Notes: generated by a model from the sequence alone, not told the origin. Positions 21,340 to 31,708 are shown, numbered from the stretch's first letter. The stretch is 53,085 nt of DNA from Pseudoneurospora amorphoporcata (GCA_033297205.1 MU859284.1:1-53085); one strand, 5' to 3'. A program made the numbers and translations.

Positions 21340-21575
21340 TTCCTTTGATGTCGAGCCAGAGTCCCTAGTAAAAGGCGAGGCAAGGGAAACAATGATGGCG
21401 ACGTCAGGACGACCGAGCTCTGCGTTGGTGAATGGAATACCTTTTGCGTAGCACGAGCGCTGGACGAAGAGTCCCCTGAGCGATGCCTGTGTTCTCGTCG
21501 GTAGGGTTGTCTACGTTCGAACTTCCGAAAATGATGTGGAACAAGACTGATCGTATACATGCTGCTGAAGGACGT
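21340..21575. repeat. segmental repeat E1, copy 1 (3' of copy F)
   Basis: Shares with 23985-24150 and 25490-25680 the landmarks GAATG/GAGACACCTT, GCCTG(T/C)GT, CTCG.CGGTAGGG and a TTCGAA site. It follows the 3' end of a 2EXR gene here and at copy G; at copy H it directly abuts the broken gene. Confidence 0.55.
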
Positions 21576-21811
21576 GACAGAGAATGAAACAAAAAGTAAG
21601 AGAAGGGAAGAGAAGAGAAGATTGCATGGGTGGGTATAACTTGGGTTCTGAATCAGAAGAAGGAATGAAAAAAGTAAGAAAAGAAAATTTGGTCCCCCCA
21701 TAACACCAATCCCTAGTCCACCCAACCTATCCATTCACCTCAAAGCCTGCCCAGAAAATTCCCAAGCAACACTTCATCCCTCTTTCATTCTACCATTGAA
21801 GGCCTGGTACT

Positions 21812-22926
21812 TCAGAGTCTCTCCGACAAAGGCCACTCGACGTCGATGGCACCAACATGATATGGAAACTCGTACTCCCGCGGCTTCTAAATGTTGACAC
21901 ACACCGAATCGTTAGTGTTCCCATACAATCTTGAGCGTGAACAAAGAAGCAGAGCAAGGCGGAAAAAGAATAACATACCGCACTGTCATCCACCACTGCA
22001 CCCCTAAATCGCCTCCAACACCCCGACCTCGAAGCTGCCGCTTCCTCAATCCTCGTCCTGTGGAAGTACTCCGTGACCTCCCACATTTCGTCAGCGGCAT
22101 CAGGGTGATCCTCGTCCTCGGGATTCTCAGGGCACCACACTCGGAAGACGACCTTCTCGAGCGACTCCGGTAGGACCGTGAAGGTTTCCCAGCAGTCAGG
22201 GCAGAAGAAGGCATCGAAGACATTTGGGCCTTGTTGATCTTCCGGAGATCCCCATTCTGGTCCCCATTCCTCGTCTGACTCGTCGTCATACTCGGGGCCC
22301 CTTTCATCCTCAGGCACCTCCTCAGGCACCTCCTCAGCTGCTGCCTCCTCGACCACAACCGGGCCCGGAGCCGACGGCGGCGGCGGCGCGATGGGCGCAG
22401 TCGTCAATTGTTTCACAGGAAGGTATAATGGGTCGGTGAAGACCACCTCCATTGTCCTCAGGTTCGGCAAGGTCGTCAGCCATTTGAGGCAGGCCCAGGG
22501 TTTGATCTGCGGCCGGTACCTTGCTCTACCATCGTCGCATCCGCTACAGTGGAGGCTCACATGTTGGAGATTTTGTGCGAAATAGGCAGAGGACTGCAGC
22601 TCTTTGAAGATCCGATGGTTGGTAAGTGCCGCAGGTGACGGGGTAGGGGTTTCGTAGGCACTGCCTAGGTGAATCTGGGTCCGGGGAAGGACGCGCGTGG
22701 CAAATTCGTACCACAGCTCGTCACGGATCTGTCGGCATGACCCAGCGAGGTTCTTGAAGGTCGTCACCAACTGCAGCTGATGAGAGGCTTGGATTGGCTG
22801 CTTAGCTTCCTCCTGGTGCTGTTCATGGGAGAACCTGATAGGTACAAGCCATAACGCGCGATAGACTGAGAGCCGGATCTCCGGAGGGAGAGACAGGAAC
22901 CGGAACGCGCTGCTGGTGAAGGACAT
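21812..22926 (-). CDS. 2EXR-domain protein, copy F (intact, longest)
   Basis: Exons 22926-21979 and 21886-21812 give about 340 aa; the 92-nt intron (GTATGT..ACATTTAG) is in phase 0. Order: FRFLSLPPEIRLSVYRALW; CRQIRDELWYEFATRVLPRTQIHLG; LQSSAYFAQNLQHVSLHCSGC; WLTTLPNLRTMEVVFTDPLY; a Pro-rich then acidic insert (EEVPEEVPEDE) at about 180-235; FFCPDCWETFTVLPESLEKVVFRVW; WEVTEYFHRTRIEEA; and, in the last exon, YEFPYHVGAIDVEWPLSERL. This is the only full-length copy with no lesion in all conserved blocks. The ATG at 22926 is the first in frame and sits just before the motif; a TTG codon three triplets upstream is not a start. The Cys pair in FCPDC recurs in other copies and may bind metal, which is inference. 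Biological role unknown. Confidence 0.82.
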
Positions 22927-23984
22927 TTTGGACAAGTGTAGATGTTGGAAAATGGGAAGAGTTGGTAAATGTGCCTTATATAGATAGTGATGGTTACGAA
23001 TGATGGTCGTCCTGGGGATCTTGTCGAGGATGGAAATCGTCGGAGGTTGAGGTCGTTGAGGTTGGAGGCTACCAAGGGTAAGGTTGTTGATAGTGAAGCT
23101 CGTCGAGGGTAATTATCGTCAAACGTCACTTGAAGATGAAGATTGTCGGAGCAGAAGTGATTGGAAGAATAGAAGATGCTGCTAGAGGTAGAGGTCGTTA
23201 CGTCAGAGGTTGTCAATGATAAATGTTGTCGTCAGTGCGGACCGTTGATGTTAAATGACTTCGAAAAATAAATGTCGCTGAGGATGGGTATTGCCGAGGG
23301 TAGTGTTAATTGAAAGAAGGGAAGACGTTACTAGAGGTAAAGATGTTCGACGTCATGTAAAGATACGACGAGTAAACCTGGATAAAAATACCTAGGCTGG
23401 AGAATGTCCGACGTTGAAAAGTCGACGACAGAAAATCGGATTGACTTTTGATGTGGTTTGGGGAAGGAGAGAGATTGGAGGGCAGGGCAGCCTTAAATAA
23501 CGCTACCGCAACTGACTGTCGTTGAATAAAAATGCAAATTACCAGTGAATGGAGATTCCGCTTGGCAAGGCTAAGTGAAGGGTCTCTAGTTCTAGTCTAA
23601 ATCGAAGGACTCAGGCCCACGGATGTGCCAGTTACCTTCGAACCTTGGTAACGATAGGTAGGCCAGTCTGTGCCTGGTAGGATGTGTCGAGGCAGTTGTC
23701 GTTGTCCTCCCACGTCTTCGAACTTGCTGGCTTCAACCTTGACGTGCTCCGTAGGTATCCCAACAAACAACCAGGAGCATGCTATCCGTCATCCGGTCCT
23801 TGACTTGATCCCACTTCTCCCCAGCGGTATTCTTAGGAACGTGACAGGTAGCCTACTAGGTGAGAACTGTCGCATCGATGGTTTATATGTGTTGAAAAGA
23901 TGGTTGAAGGTAGGTAAAGTCGTCGAAAGAAAGAAGGTAACTTGGTTAAAGATAAACGTCGGCGAAGGTAGTTCAATACGCATG
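22927..23984. other. promoter and leader of copy F, plus spacer
   Basis: 22980-23330 is an irregular run of GTCGAGG/GTTGAGG-type motifs also seen at 20040-20140. The promoter module lies at 23405-23560. Beyond it, 23770-23830 resembles 19570-19625. No gene. Confidence 0.4.
23405..23560 (-). promoter_or_regulatory. family promoter module, copy F
   Basis: Minus strand: a degraded TTCACTGGTAA box, TTATTTAAGG (23500 downward), CTGCCCTGCCC, then AAAGTCAATCCGATTTTCTGTCG. It lies about 500-570 nt 5' of the copy F ATG, similar to copy E. Confidence 0.55.
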
Positions 23985-24150
23985 TATTGGCGAAGGGAGA
24001 TGTTGGCCGAAGTAGATGTTTGCGAAAGGGACACCTTTTGCGCAGTACCAGCGTTGGGCGGAGATTCTTCTAGTTGGTGCCTGCGTCCTCGCCGATAGGG
24101 GCACATTCGACCTTTCGAAGCTGATGCAGAACAAGCCTAGTCGTATATAT
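23985..24150. repeat. segmental repeat E1, copy 2
   Basis: See 21340-21575 for the landmarks. Here it directly abuts the broken 3' end of copy H and is read in its frame as IYTTRLVLHQLRKVE, whereas at copies F and G it lies in the 3' flank. Confidence 0.55.
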
Positions 24151-24604
24151 CTTGGAAAAGGGAATACAGATAAGGAATCTAAGAACAACGCAAAAGATAT
24201 TGTGATATGCATGGGGGAAATGACGGGGAATCTCCTGGATGTCTTCCAAGTACAAGCGCGCATCTGCACAGATGCAGCCGTCCCATTGGAGACTGAAGTG
24301 GTGAATGTTGTTGGAGAAGAGAGCTGAGGACTGGAGTGCTTGAAGGACTACTTTAGGTGGTCCCGAGTGTTGACGCTTCTTCCGTGCAGCATACGATGAT
24401 AGGTGAAGTTGGTTAGTGGAGAGGAGGGAGGTCGAGTACTCGTGGAGCACTTCTGCGCGGATTTAATTACATGAAGCAGTCATGGATTTGAGATAGAGGT
24501 TCATAACCCGGGTGGGAAGAGTCGAGATCTGCTGGTGAAATCATGCGTCTGACCTCAAGGGGGAAACGGAGAATGCGAAACTGGTAGGCCACGGAGGAGG
24601 ACAT
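24150..24604 (-). pseudogene. 2EXR-domain gene fragment, copy H
   Basis: The ATG at 24604 opens MSSSVAYQFRILRFPLEVRRMI, the 2EXR motif. Sequence between the motif and the next block is missing. Another frame continues QQISTL, then SCN, an in-frame TAA (24465-24463), and IRAEVLHEYSTSLLSTNQLHLS, matching the CxQIRdEL..TQIHL block; the TAA sits where paralogs have Gln, so a CAA to TAA change fits. Then come LQSSALFSNNIHHFSLQWDGC and EDIQE. The C-terminal half is absent and the frame runs into repeat E1. It has three kinds of damage: deletion or frameshift, nonsense codon and 3' truncation. Not expected to be functional. Confidence 0.75.
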
Positions 24605-24689
24605 GTTGGATGAATGTTAAGTTGGAATGGTTGCTAATGGTACATATGAAGGTGACCAACAGCAAAGATCGACGAAGATGGAAGTCGTT

Positions 24690-25050
24690 GAAAGTAGAAG
24701 GGCAGCCTGAGATGGGTGGTGTTGGTGGTAAAAGACTGTGACCGACTTCGAAATTTGAAGTCATCGCAAAAACTCTTCACGCAATCGAAAAAAGTACCCC
24801 GCCACCGCACGCGGGATCGAATATTCTCAAGGGAAAGAGCGAGCATGAGACTCGGTAGTGAGCCACTGGCCGAGTTTCTGATTAAAAGAGGAGCTCATTT
24901 GTTACTTCCCTAGAAGGTACAAGTGAGCCCAGTAGGTGCCCTCGGGAAGAAGCGAGCTCGGTCGAGCTGGATGGAACTCGTCCGGCCGGGAAAGAAGGAA
25001 CCGTCATGGACCAAATTAGCATTGCCTGAATCAAAGAAGCCTCAAAGAGC
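24690..25050. repeat. segmental repeat E2, copy 2
   Basis: Counterpart of 20640-21030. Sequence between it and repeat E1 (25051-25489) shows no gene. Confidence 0.6.
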
Positions 25051-25489
25051 AAGAGCAACCTCAAACGATGAACATAAGTACCTAGTAGACCAAACGACTC
25101 CCTCTGGGCCAGATGCTGACAGATTGTGTTTTTCTTCACTGTGGGTGGTACCTGGCGGTATGTTCTGAGCATCATTTCTCTACACAACCAACCAAAAGCG
25201 CACCTAAGAAAGTAAAACCAATCCCCTCCCTCTCCGCGTCTCACCTTAATTCAAAGCCTGAAACAAAGAGACACACGCATGCCTCCCCAGTAACCGAGTA
25301 TACCTTGTTGCTCGTTTACTCTCGAGTACCTAGGTATCCGACAGACCAGTCACATTGCCGGACCTTTCCACGTCTGTTGTGATGCACGTTGAAACCATTC
25401 TTCAAAAGTCGGATTGCTGATCATCAGACTTCTGAGCGATGCCAGTGACAGTTCCTAAATTGCCCTGGGCTCGTGCTACAGAAGTATAT

Positions 25490-25680
25490 AGAAGGCGAGG
25501 CAAAGAAGGTATACCGGCGATGCCAGGATTGGCCGAACTTCGTGTTAGCGAATGAGACACCTTCTTGCCTAGTAATAGCGCTAGGTGAAGATCTCTGAGT
25601 GCTGGCATGTCCCGTCGGTAGAGGTACAGTCGAGCTTTTCGAAGCTTATGACACGGAATTGAACTTGCTTGGCCGCCGTG
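25490..25680. repeat. segmental repeat E1, copy 3 (3' of copy G)
   Basis: Third copy, in the 3' flank of copy G, as at copy F. The E2 then E1 then 2EXR order matches 20640-22926, so a unit of several kb was duplicated. Confidence 0.55.
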
Positions 25681-25707
25681 GACACAATTTGAAGTGCGTA
25701 TAATGCT

Positions 25708-26193
25708 TCAAATCATATCAGACAGCGGCCACTCGGCGACGTCGATAGAACCGATATGATGATTGATCTTGTACGAAGTTGGTTCCTATGTAGAATGACG
25801 GCGCGCATTAGATCGTCAGTTCCATCCGCAAAACTTTGATGCGCGTGAAGGAAATGGGGCAAGGGCTAACAGGGGGAAAACATAACATACATGGCTTTGA
25901 TGAATCACATTCAGAGTTTCCGCATCAAGATATGTCTCCGGCGCCCTCCTATACCTGCCTTTACAGGTGTGCTTCTCATACTTGTCCTCCTGAGCTCTCA
26001 TTCTGCGATACCATTCCGTCGCATCCCACGTTGTCTCCTTGGTAGTAGTAGGGTCGGCAGTATCTTTAGTGCTTGTACACACCCTGAAAACGATTTTTTC
26101 AAGTGTCTGCGGCATCAACATGAGTCTATCCCGGCAGCCATCGCAGATGAACTTCAAGACTTGCTCCTCATGGTACTTCTCGGTAAGCTCCAT
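25708..26193 (-). CDS. 2EXR-family C-terminal half, copy G (N-truncated)
   Basis: Exons 26193-25891 and 25785-25708 could encode 126 aa; the 105-nt intron (GTATGT, an AACTGAC branch-like site, ACATAG) keeps frame. It contains FICDGCRDRLMLMPQTLEKIVFRV, WDATEWYRRMRAQ and, in the last exon, YKINHHIGSIDVAEWPLSDMI, closely resembling copy F. The N-terminal 2EXR motif, the QIRDEL block and the HWDGC block are absent upstream; 26194-26600 shows only a weak LNWM trace and a TAG just before the ATG at 26193. Either this is a 5'-truncated pseudogene or a short protein with only the C-terminal region. The intact splice signals and frame argue that loss of the 5' half was recent or that the stump is tolerated. 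Confidence 0.55.
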
Positions 26194-27140
26194 GACCGTA
26201 CATAGCTAGCGATTTGCTCGTCTCGGGTACCCAGACAACACCCATCCACCCATCCAGTTCAGACTGGGTCGTGTCAAAGTGTGTTGTGTGCGCGTCGTGC
26301 GGTCCTAGGTCTTGTGGGCAGATCGACAAGCGGAATCTCGTCGCTCTCTTGATTGAGCTCGTGGCGCGAAAACAGTCCTACTGGGACTCGAGCATATCTG
26401 TTGCTTGATGGAGGTAAGGTATCTTGACAGGTTGGTACCTTACCTACCGCGGCTTTGCATAAGCACAGGCCTCTATTTCTACCCGTAATGAGATCCTTGG
26501 AACAATGGCCGAACTTACCTTTCTGCTTTCAATGGACACCTTGAGGTTCATGGTGGGTAGGCGTGGTATTCATGATAAGGTTCTTGGTGGTGATCTTTTC
26601 GGTTTATATACCAGTTAGGCAGATTCGACTTCCCACGTGTGCCTTGCGGGAAAGTGAGCCGTGGCCTACTTCCAGACAGTTGTGGACAAGGAGTGGGAGA
26701 ATACTCTTATAAAATACTTCAGCACCGCCAGTCTTGACTGCAGCTTGGTTAGATGATTGATGTAGTGTGCAGTATGGTGCAGTATGGTGCCTAGGAGTCA
26801 TCTCCCTTATTAATACTCCTTTCTCAGGAGTCAGCATAAGTAGTTGCCATCAACAAGAGCCTGCTTGACCAGCCTTGATTCTCTTTGGATCCAACCACAA
26901 TCATAGCAACGTACATCGGACAAACACAATCCAAACACAATAGCCGGAAATCCCGAGCCTACATCAAACACAGACGCAGATAAACAGTCACTAATCGCCC
27001 ACACTTGCTTGTCAAATGAGATGTCCGGTGTAAAACCAGGGCGCAGCTCGACCATGAACGTGAATGGCAAAAGGTTGCCCTTTCCATATTCAAATAAAAG
27101 TATAACTATAAAACATCTAACCTTTGATATGAAATCATGC
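26194..27140. other. boundary spacer between accessory and conserved blocks
   Basis: Holds the lost 5' side of copy G, a TTTATATACC stretch near 26603-26612 and the 3' flank of the ZIP gene. The 109-aa minus-strand frame at 26831-27160 has no recognised domain and lies in the expected 3' UTR of the transporter. No gene called. Confidence 0.4.
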
Positions 27141-28638
27141 TCAATGATGATGATGTCCAAACTGCGTGAGAAGCGGTAATAGCATCCCCAAAACAGTGAA
27201 CATGGTGTCTCTCAGCGGCTTTGGCTGCCTCCTCTGTTGCGAACTGCTTCCGTCTGCGTATCCGTTGCTGCTGCTTGAGTGATGATCGTGGGAGTTGCTG
27301 TCTTCTTGCATGGCGTGCATGGCCACATACCTGGATAGCGTTTGTCAGTCGTCAACTTGATCTTTCACGCACTACAATCTAGGAGAGGGAGGAAGGCAAA
27401 CTCACAGGAACGTCCCCGCAGAGAACAACAACAAAATGCCTGTCCACCACTGTTCACCACCGCTTCCTTCTGCAGCCACCTGTCCACCACTTCCACCCAG
27501 GAACAACTCAACAATACAATACGTCACCAACGCCCCCACGGGGGCAGCGGCGCTAAACACAATCAAGTGCCCCCTCGCCGCCCGCTTCGACAGTCCCTGC
27601 CTCAGCAAAACCGACGTCAACCCAAAAGCCGCCGGGGCTTTGTGCACCATGATAGCCACGAAGATGATGAAACCCAGACGCATGTCCTCCGTCGTGGCGC
27701 TAGCTCCCATTGCGATTCCGTCGGCCGCGGCATGGATGACCAGCCCTACTGTCGTTGCGAGAGTGCGAGCTTGTTTCGGCGAGGGGCTGAGGAACGAGGA
27801 GAGGAAGCCGTCGGTTTCGGAGGATCCATCGCGTCCCTCGAGGACAGACTCGGAGATGGAGGATGTTTCGAGGTTGTCGAGGGAGATGTGTCGAGTCTGT
27901 GGGCCCGATTGGGAGGAAGAGGCGAATGCGTGCTGCGGGAGGCGGTCGATGAGGAACATGAGGGCGAAGCCGAGGATCAGGGAGAGACCGATTTGAAATG
28001 TTGGTAGGCCGTTCTCGTGGTGGTCATGGTCGTCATCGTGCTTTTCGTTTGTGGGGTTGGTAGACTTTTGGAAGCTGGACTTTGTGTCTCCCTTTGGCGG
28101 CTCTTCATCCCTCCTCTTGCGGAGGTTCCTGAGGATTTGCTCGGCGGTTACGACCTTGTGTGTCTTGATATGGGGGATTTCGTCGCCATGGCCGTTCCTT
28201 GCTTCCAGATGGTTTCCTGAGATGCGCCAGTTGACTGTTTGTTGCGGGGACCACCCTCCTACTCCCATGAGACTGCGCCTTGCAGCAGCAGCATTGTGTG
28301 AATGTGCTGGTTGGACGGTATTGGTTGTCGCGACGGCTTCAATGCCTTCGGGGATAATGACGATAAGGGATGTGCCGACAAGGATTCCAACACCGATGCT
28401 GGATATCAATCGTAGTTGGGATTGCGATAGGCTCAGGGATAGGGGGAGTGCGCCGGCGAAAAAGGACCTATTTCGTTGTTGGATGTCAGTTTGCGCCCAA
28501 CGGCAAAGACAATTGAGGATGGACGTACGCCAAGGCCATGACCACCTGTATGGGAATATGTTAGCTTCCAGCCATGTTTCTGATGACATTGCAGTAGTGA
28601 CGTACACAGAGGGCCAGGAGAATGAGCAAGTTGCCCAT
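27141..28638 (-). CDS. ZIP-family metal transporter, ATX2/ZIP9 type
   Basis: Four exons: 28638-28606, 28545-28529, 28467-27406 and 27330-27141, giving 433 aa. The second exon is only 17 nt; introns are 60, 61 and 75 nt. The start MGNLLILLALC joins VVMALA and SFFAGALPLSLS into the first membrane segment. Then come GVGILVGTSLIVIIPEGIEA, a long cytosolic-type loop with the His/Asp run HDDDHDHHENG, a membrane segment FQIGLSLILGFALMFLI, and the ZIP signature VGLVIHAAADGIAMGAS with VAIMVHKAPAAFGLTSVLLRQG. It ends with FSAGTFLYVAMHAM and a C-terminal HHHH. The His and Asp/Ala pattern in these last two helices is that of SLC39A9 and yeast ATX2, Golgi-type Mn/Zn homeostasis transporters; substrate and location here are inferred. 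Divergent from HAT1 with about 0.94 kb between the starts. Confidence 0.9.
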
Positions 28639-29582
28639 CTTGAACCAGACAGGAGCTTGCAAGGAGGAAAGAAACTAAGATGTACACCGGTCGTTTGTTG
28701 CTAAAGTCATTGGCGCATGGGATGACGATATGACCTCGATGCGCGCCGTAAAAAGGACGAGGTATGGACGAAAGAGAGCTGTCCAAGAGGGAGGTCAATC
28801 AACGATGGGGATGATGTTGTTCTCAGAAATATTTGGAATGATGACACCAAAGAGGAACAACCCGTGAACCAGTGATAAGCAATTGGGGGCCAGGGGGGGA
28901 ACACCTCAGCCAAGATCTGCAACGATCCGCCGCAGTCACCTCAGCCAAGCAACCAAAAATGCCCTGACAACGGTGGCCTGCCAACTCGGCCGGATTCAGT
29001 TAATGAGGGGTCTTTTGCTTGAGTTCGGAGCTTAGCCGGGAGCTACCTTATGTCGAGAGTCCCTTCGTGAGGATTATGTTGGGAAAACCAGTCAATGTGG
29101 TAATTTCAATATCGTAGTGTGAAAAGGCAATGTCGACATCATGTTTCGTTCCACAGTCAACTCGCAAGAGCACAGCATCATCTCTCTCGTTTAAGCCGAT
29201 ATTATCATGTTACTATGCGTTTATCAGTAATAGCAGGGACCCCCAGCCTACGCTAACAACCTTAACCGAGGAGATCGGCAATCGTGGCCCGAGCTTTCAA
29301 TTAACGATGCGCGTTCGCCATTCAACCGCGACTCTTTCCTTTCAGATCATCTTCCTTTTGGCCAGACAACGAACCTCCTCTTTTTGACCACCACAATCAC
29401 CCGGCGTAACTTAAGCGAATATTCTACTAGGCACGAGCTTCACACCAGTCAAATATACCAAGCCAGAAATATCACATATCCCAAGCACGCGACCACGAAG
29501 CTTCAAGTGTCCATCTCGCCCTCCCCCGCGCAGCTTCCCCGCCAGATCGATTCCCAGCTTCGTAAACTTCAGATCCATCACC
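28639..29582. other. divergent promoter region, ZIP / HAT1
   Basis: Shared 5' region of two divergent genes. No gene, tRNA or strong repeat seen. Confidence 0.4.
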
Positions 29583-31181
29583 ATGAGCGGAGACGACGAT
29601 TGTAAGCGCCAACATATCTCAGACAATCATTAGACCCAGAGCCGGAAATGCTGACTTACTATACCAGGGTGGACTTCCTCTAACGAGGCCGTCCTGGTCT
29701 CTCTCGTCACCCCCACCGATGCTGGCGTCAAGACACTGGACACTTTCCGCCCGGAATACACAAACAACATCTTCGGCGAAAAAGAACAGATCTTTGGCTA
29801 CAAGGGTCTTCGCATCAACCTTCAGTATAATGCTAGTGACATGCTGCCCAACCTAAAGGTGTCCTACAAGAGAAAGTACCAGCCCACAGCCGACGAAGAG
29901 GCCCTCGACATCAATGACGTTCTGTCCGACTTCCTCCCCGAAATCGCCTTCCAGAAGCAGTCCGATTTCGAAGCCCGGCTCAAGTCCATTCCCGACAACT
30001 GGACCCCACCCGGAACTCTCGTCACAAGTTTCAGCAACAAACATGGGGATTTCCAAGTATATTCCGGCAAGGTAACAGATCCGGCAGTCAAGCAGCTCCT
30101 CAACCGCATTCAGATTCTCGTTCTCTTCTTCGTCGACGGAGGCACCCCTATCGACATGGAAGATCCCGACGTCGACCGATGGACAATCTATTTCCTCTAC
30201 AACAAGCGTTCCCTCCCCGACCAGCCGGACAAATCTTCCTACCACTTCGCCGGCTACAGTACCCTCTACCGCTACAATACTTTCCTACCACCCACCGAGA
30301 CCGAATCCAAGACTCCAACCGATACCCCACCCTTCTCCCTCGACGGCGATTTCGACCTCGACACCCTCCCCTGCCGCACCCGCATTTCCCAGTTCATCAT
30401 CATCCCACCCTTCCAACAAAAGGGCCTCGGCTCGCGCCTCTACAGTATCATCTACCAACAATACCTAAAGCACGAGCCAACCATTCAGCTGACGGTGGAA
30501 GACCCTAACGAAGCCTTTGACGACATGCGCGACCTCGCCGACCTCGCATTTCTCAGCCAGCAACCCGAGTTTCAAGCACTCAAGATCAACACCAGCATCG
30601 AGATTCCCGAGGAGGGCAAAGCCCCCAATAATATCGTCGACCAAGCAGCCGTTGAAGCCTGCCAAAAGAAGTTCAAGATCGTTCCCCGGCAGTTTGCTCG
30701 TGTGCTCGAGATGTACCTGATGTCTCAGTTGCCCGAGAGCGTCCGGCCAGGTCTGGGCGCTCCCGAGGAGGATGAGGAAGACGAGGAGGAGCAAAGCGGC
30801 AGGAGCAGCAAGAGCAAGGGTAAGGGCAAGGAGAAGGCCCAACCAAAGCCGACCCCGGAAGACGAGCACACATATAGGTTGTGGATGATGCTCGTCAAGA
30901 TGAGGCTATATGTGCACAACAGGGACGCCCTGGGCCAGCTGGAGCTTAAGGAGCGCAGGGAGGAGCTGGCCAAGGTTTTTGCCGGTGTGGAGTTTGATTA
31001 TGCGAGGTTGCTGATCAAGGCTGAGGAGCAGAGCAAGTTGGCTGCTGATGAGGGTGCGCAAGAAGTGCCGGCTATTCCTTCTGCTGCTAATGGTAAGCGC
31101 AAGTTGGACGAGGTTGAGCAATCGGAGGGAGCTGAAGCTGCGTCGAGCAAGAAGGCTAGGGTCGAGAGCGGGAGTGAATAG
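29583..31181 (+). CDS. HAT1: histone acetyltransferase type B catalytic subunit
   Basis: Exon 1 is only 19 nt (29583-29601), then a 66-nt intron (GTAAGC, CTGACTTAC branch site, ACCAG), then exon 2 29668-31181; 510 aa. It opens MSGDDDWWTSSNEAVLVSLV, with the N-terminal HAT1 domain to about residue 200. The GNAT acetyl-CoA-binding core follows at about 243-265, RTRISQFIIIPPFQQKGLGS, whose QxxGxG loop binds the cofactor pyrophosphate. The next strand TIQLTVEDPNEAFDDMRD is the family's active-site region. Known role: acetylates newly made histone H4 on lysines 5 and 12 with the RbAp46/48-type partner (Hat2). The C-terminus has an acidic then Lys-rich insert at about 370-400 and a basic end (KRKLDEVE, SKKARVE) likely for nuclear import. 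It is longer than yeast Hat1 because of these tails, as usual in filamentous fungi. Confidence 0.93.
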
Positions 31182-31708
31182 AGTCGGAGTCTGCTCACCA
31201 CCCAAGTCTAAGCCCAAGAGGGATCAACAGAAGATGAAACTAGGGATCGAGGATTGAAATTATGGCATTTTCCCCGTAGGATATGGGTTATACACTACAT
31301 GTCACTATGCTCGGGGTGAATGTCTTGCATCATAGAAAACACAGCATTGTTGGTGCGAGCATCTATGAATTTGTTTTGTTTGTTTAGTTGTACATATTGA
31401 TGAGGGCGTCTGGCGCCTTTTACTTTATCTACTGTAACTGTCTTTGACACCGAACCATTGATTCTTTTTGGAAGGTTTGGGGAAGGACATTGGCATGATC
31501 CTCTGCGTCCTGTTCAATGCCCATCTTTTCATGTGTAGCGGTACCTTTGGTGTTTCAGTTTCGAGACCTTTTTTGTGATCTCGTCCGGAGGTAGAGTCTA
31601 TATCAAAAACCCATCTGACCAGCCTATAATGACAACTCCATCCGCATCTCTCTCCTGCAAGCCATCCTCACCTTCCCATCTTCGACCCTTCCATTTCCTA
31701 GGGGGCAC
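31182..31708. other. convergent 3' region, HAT1 / P5CR
   Basis: 3' flanks of two convergent genes; no gene seen. Confidence 0.5.
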
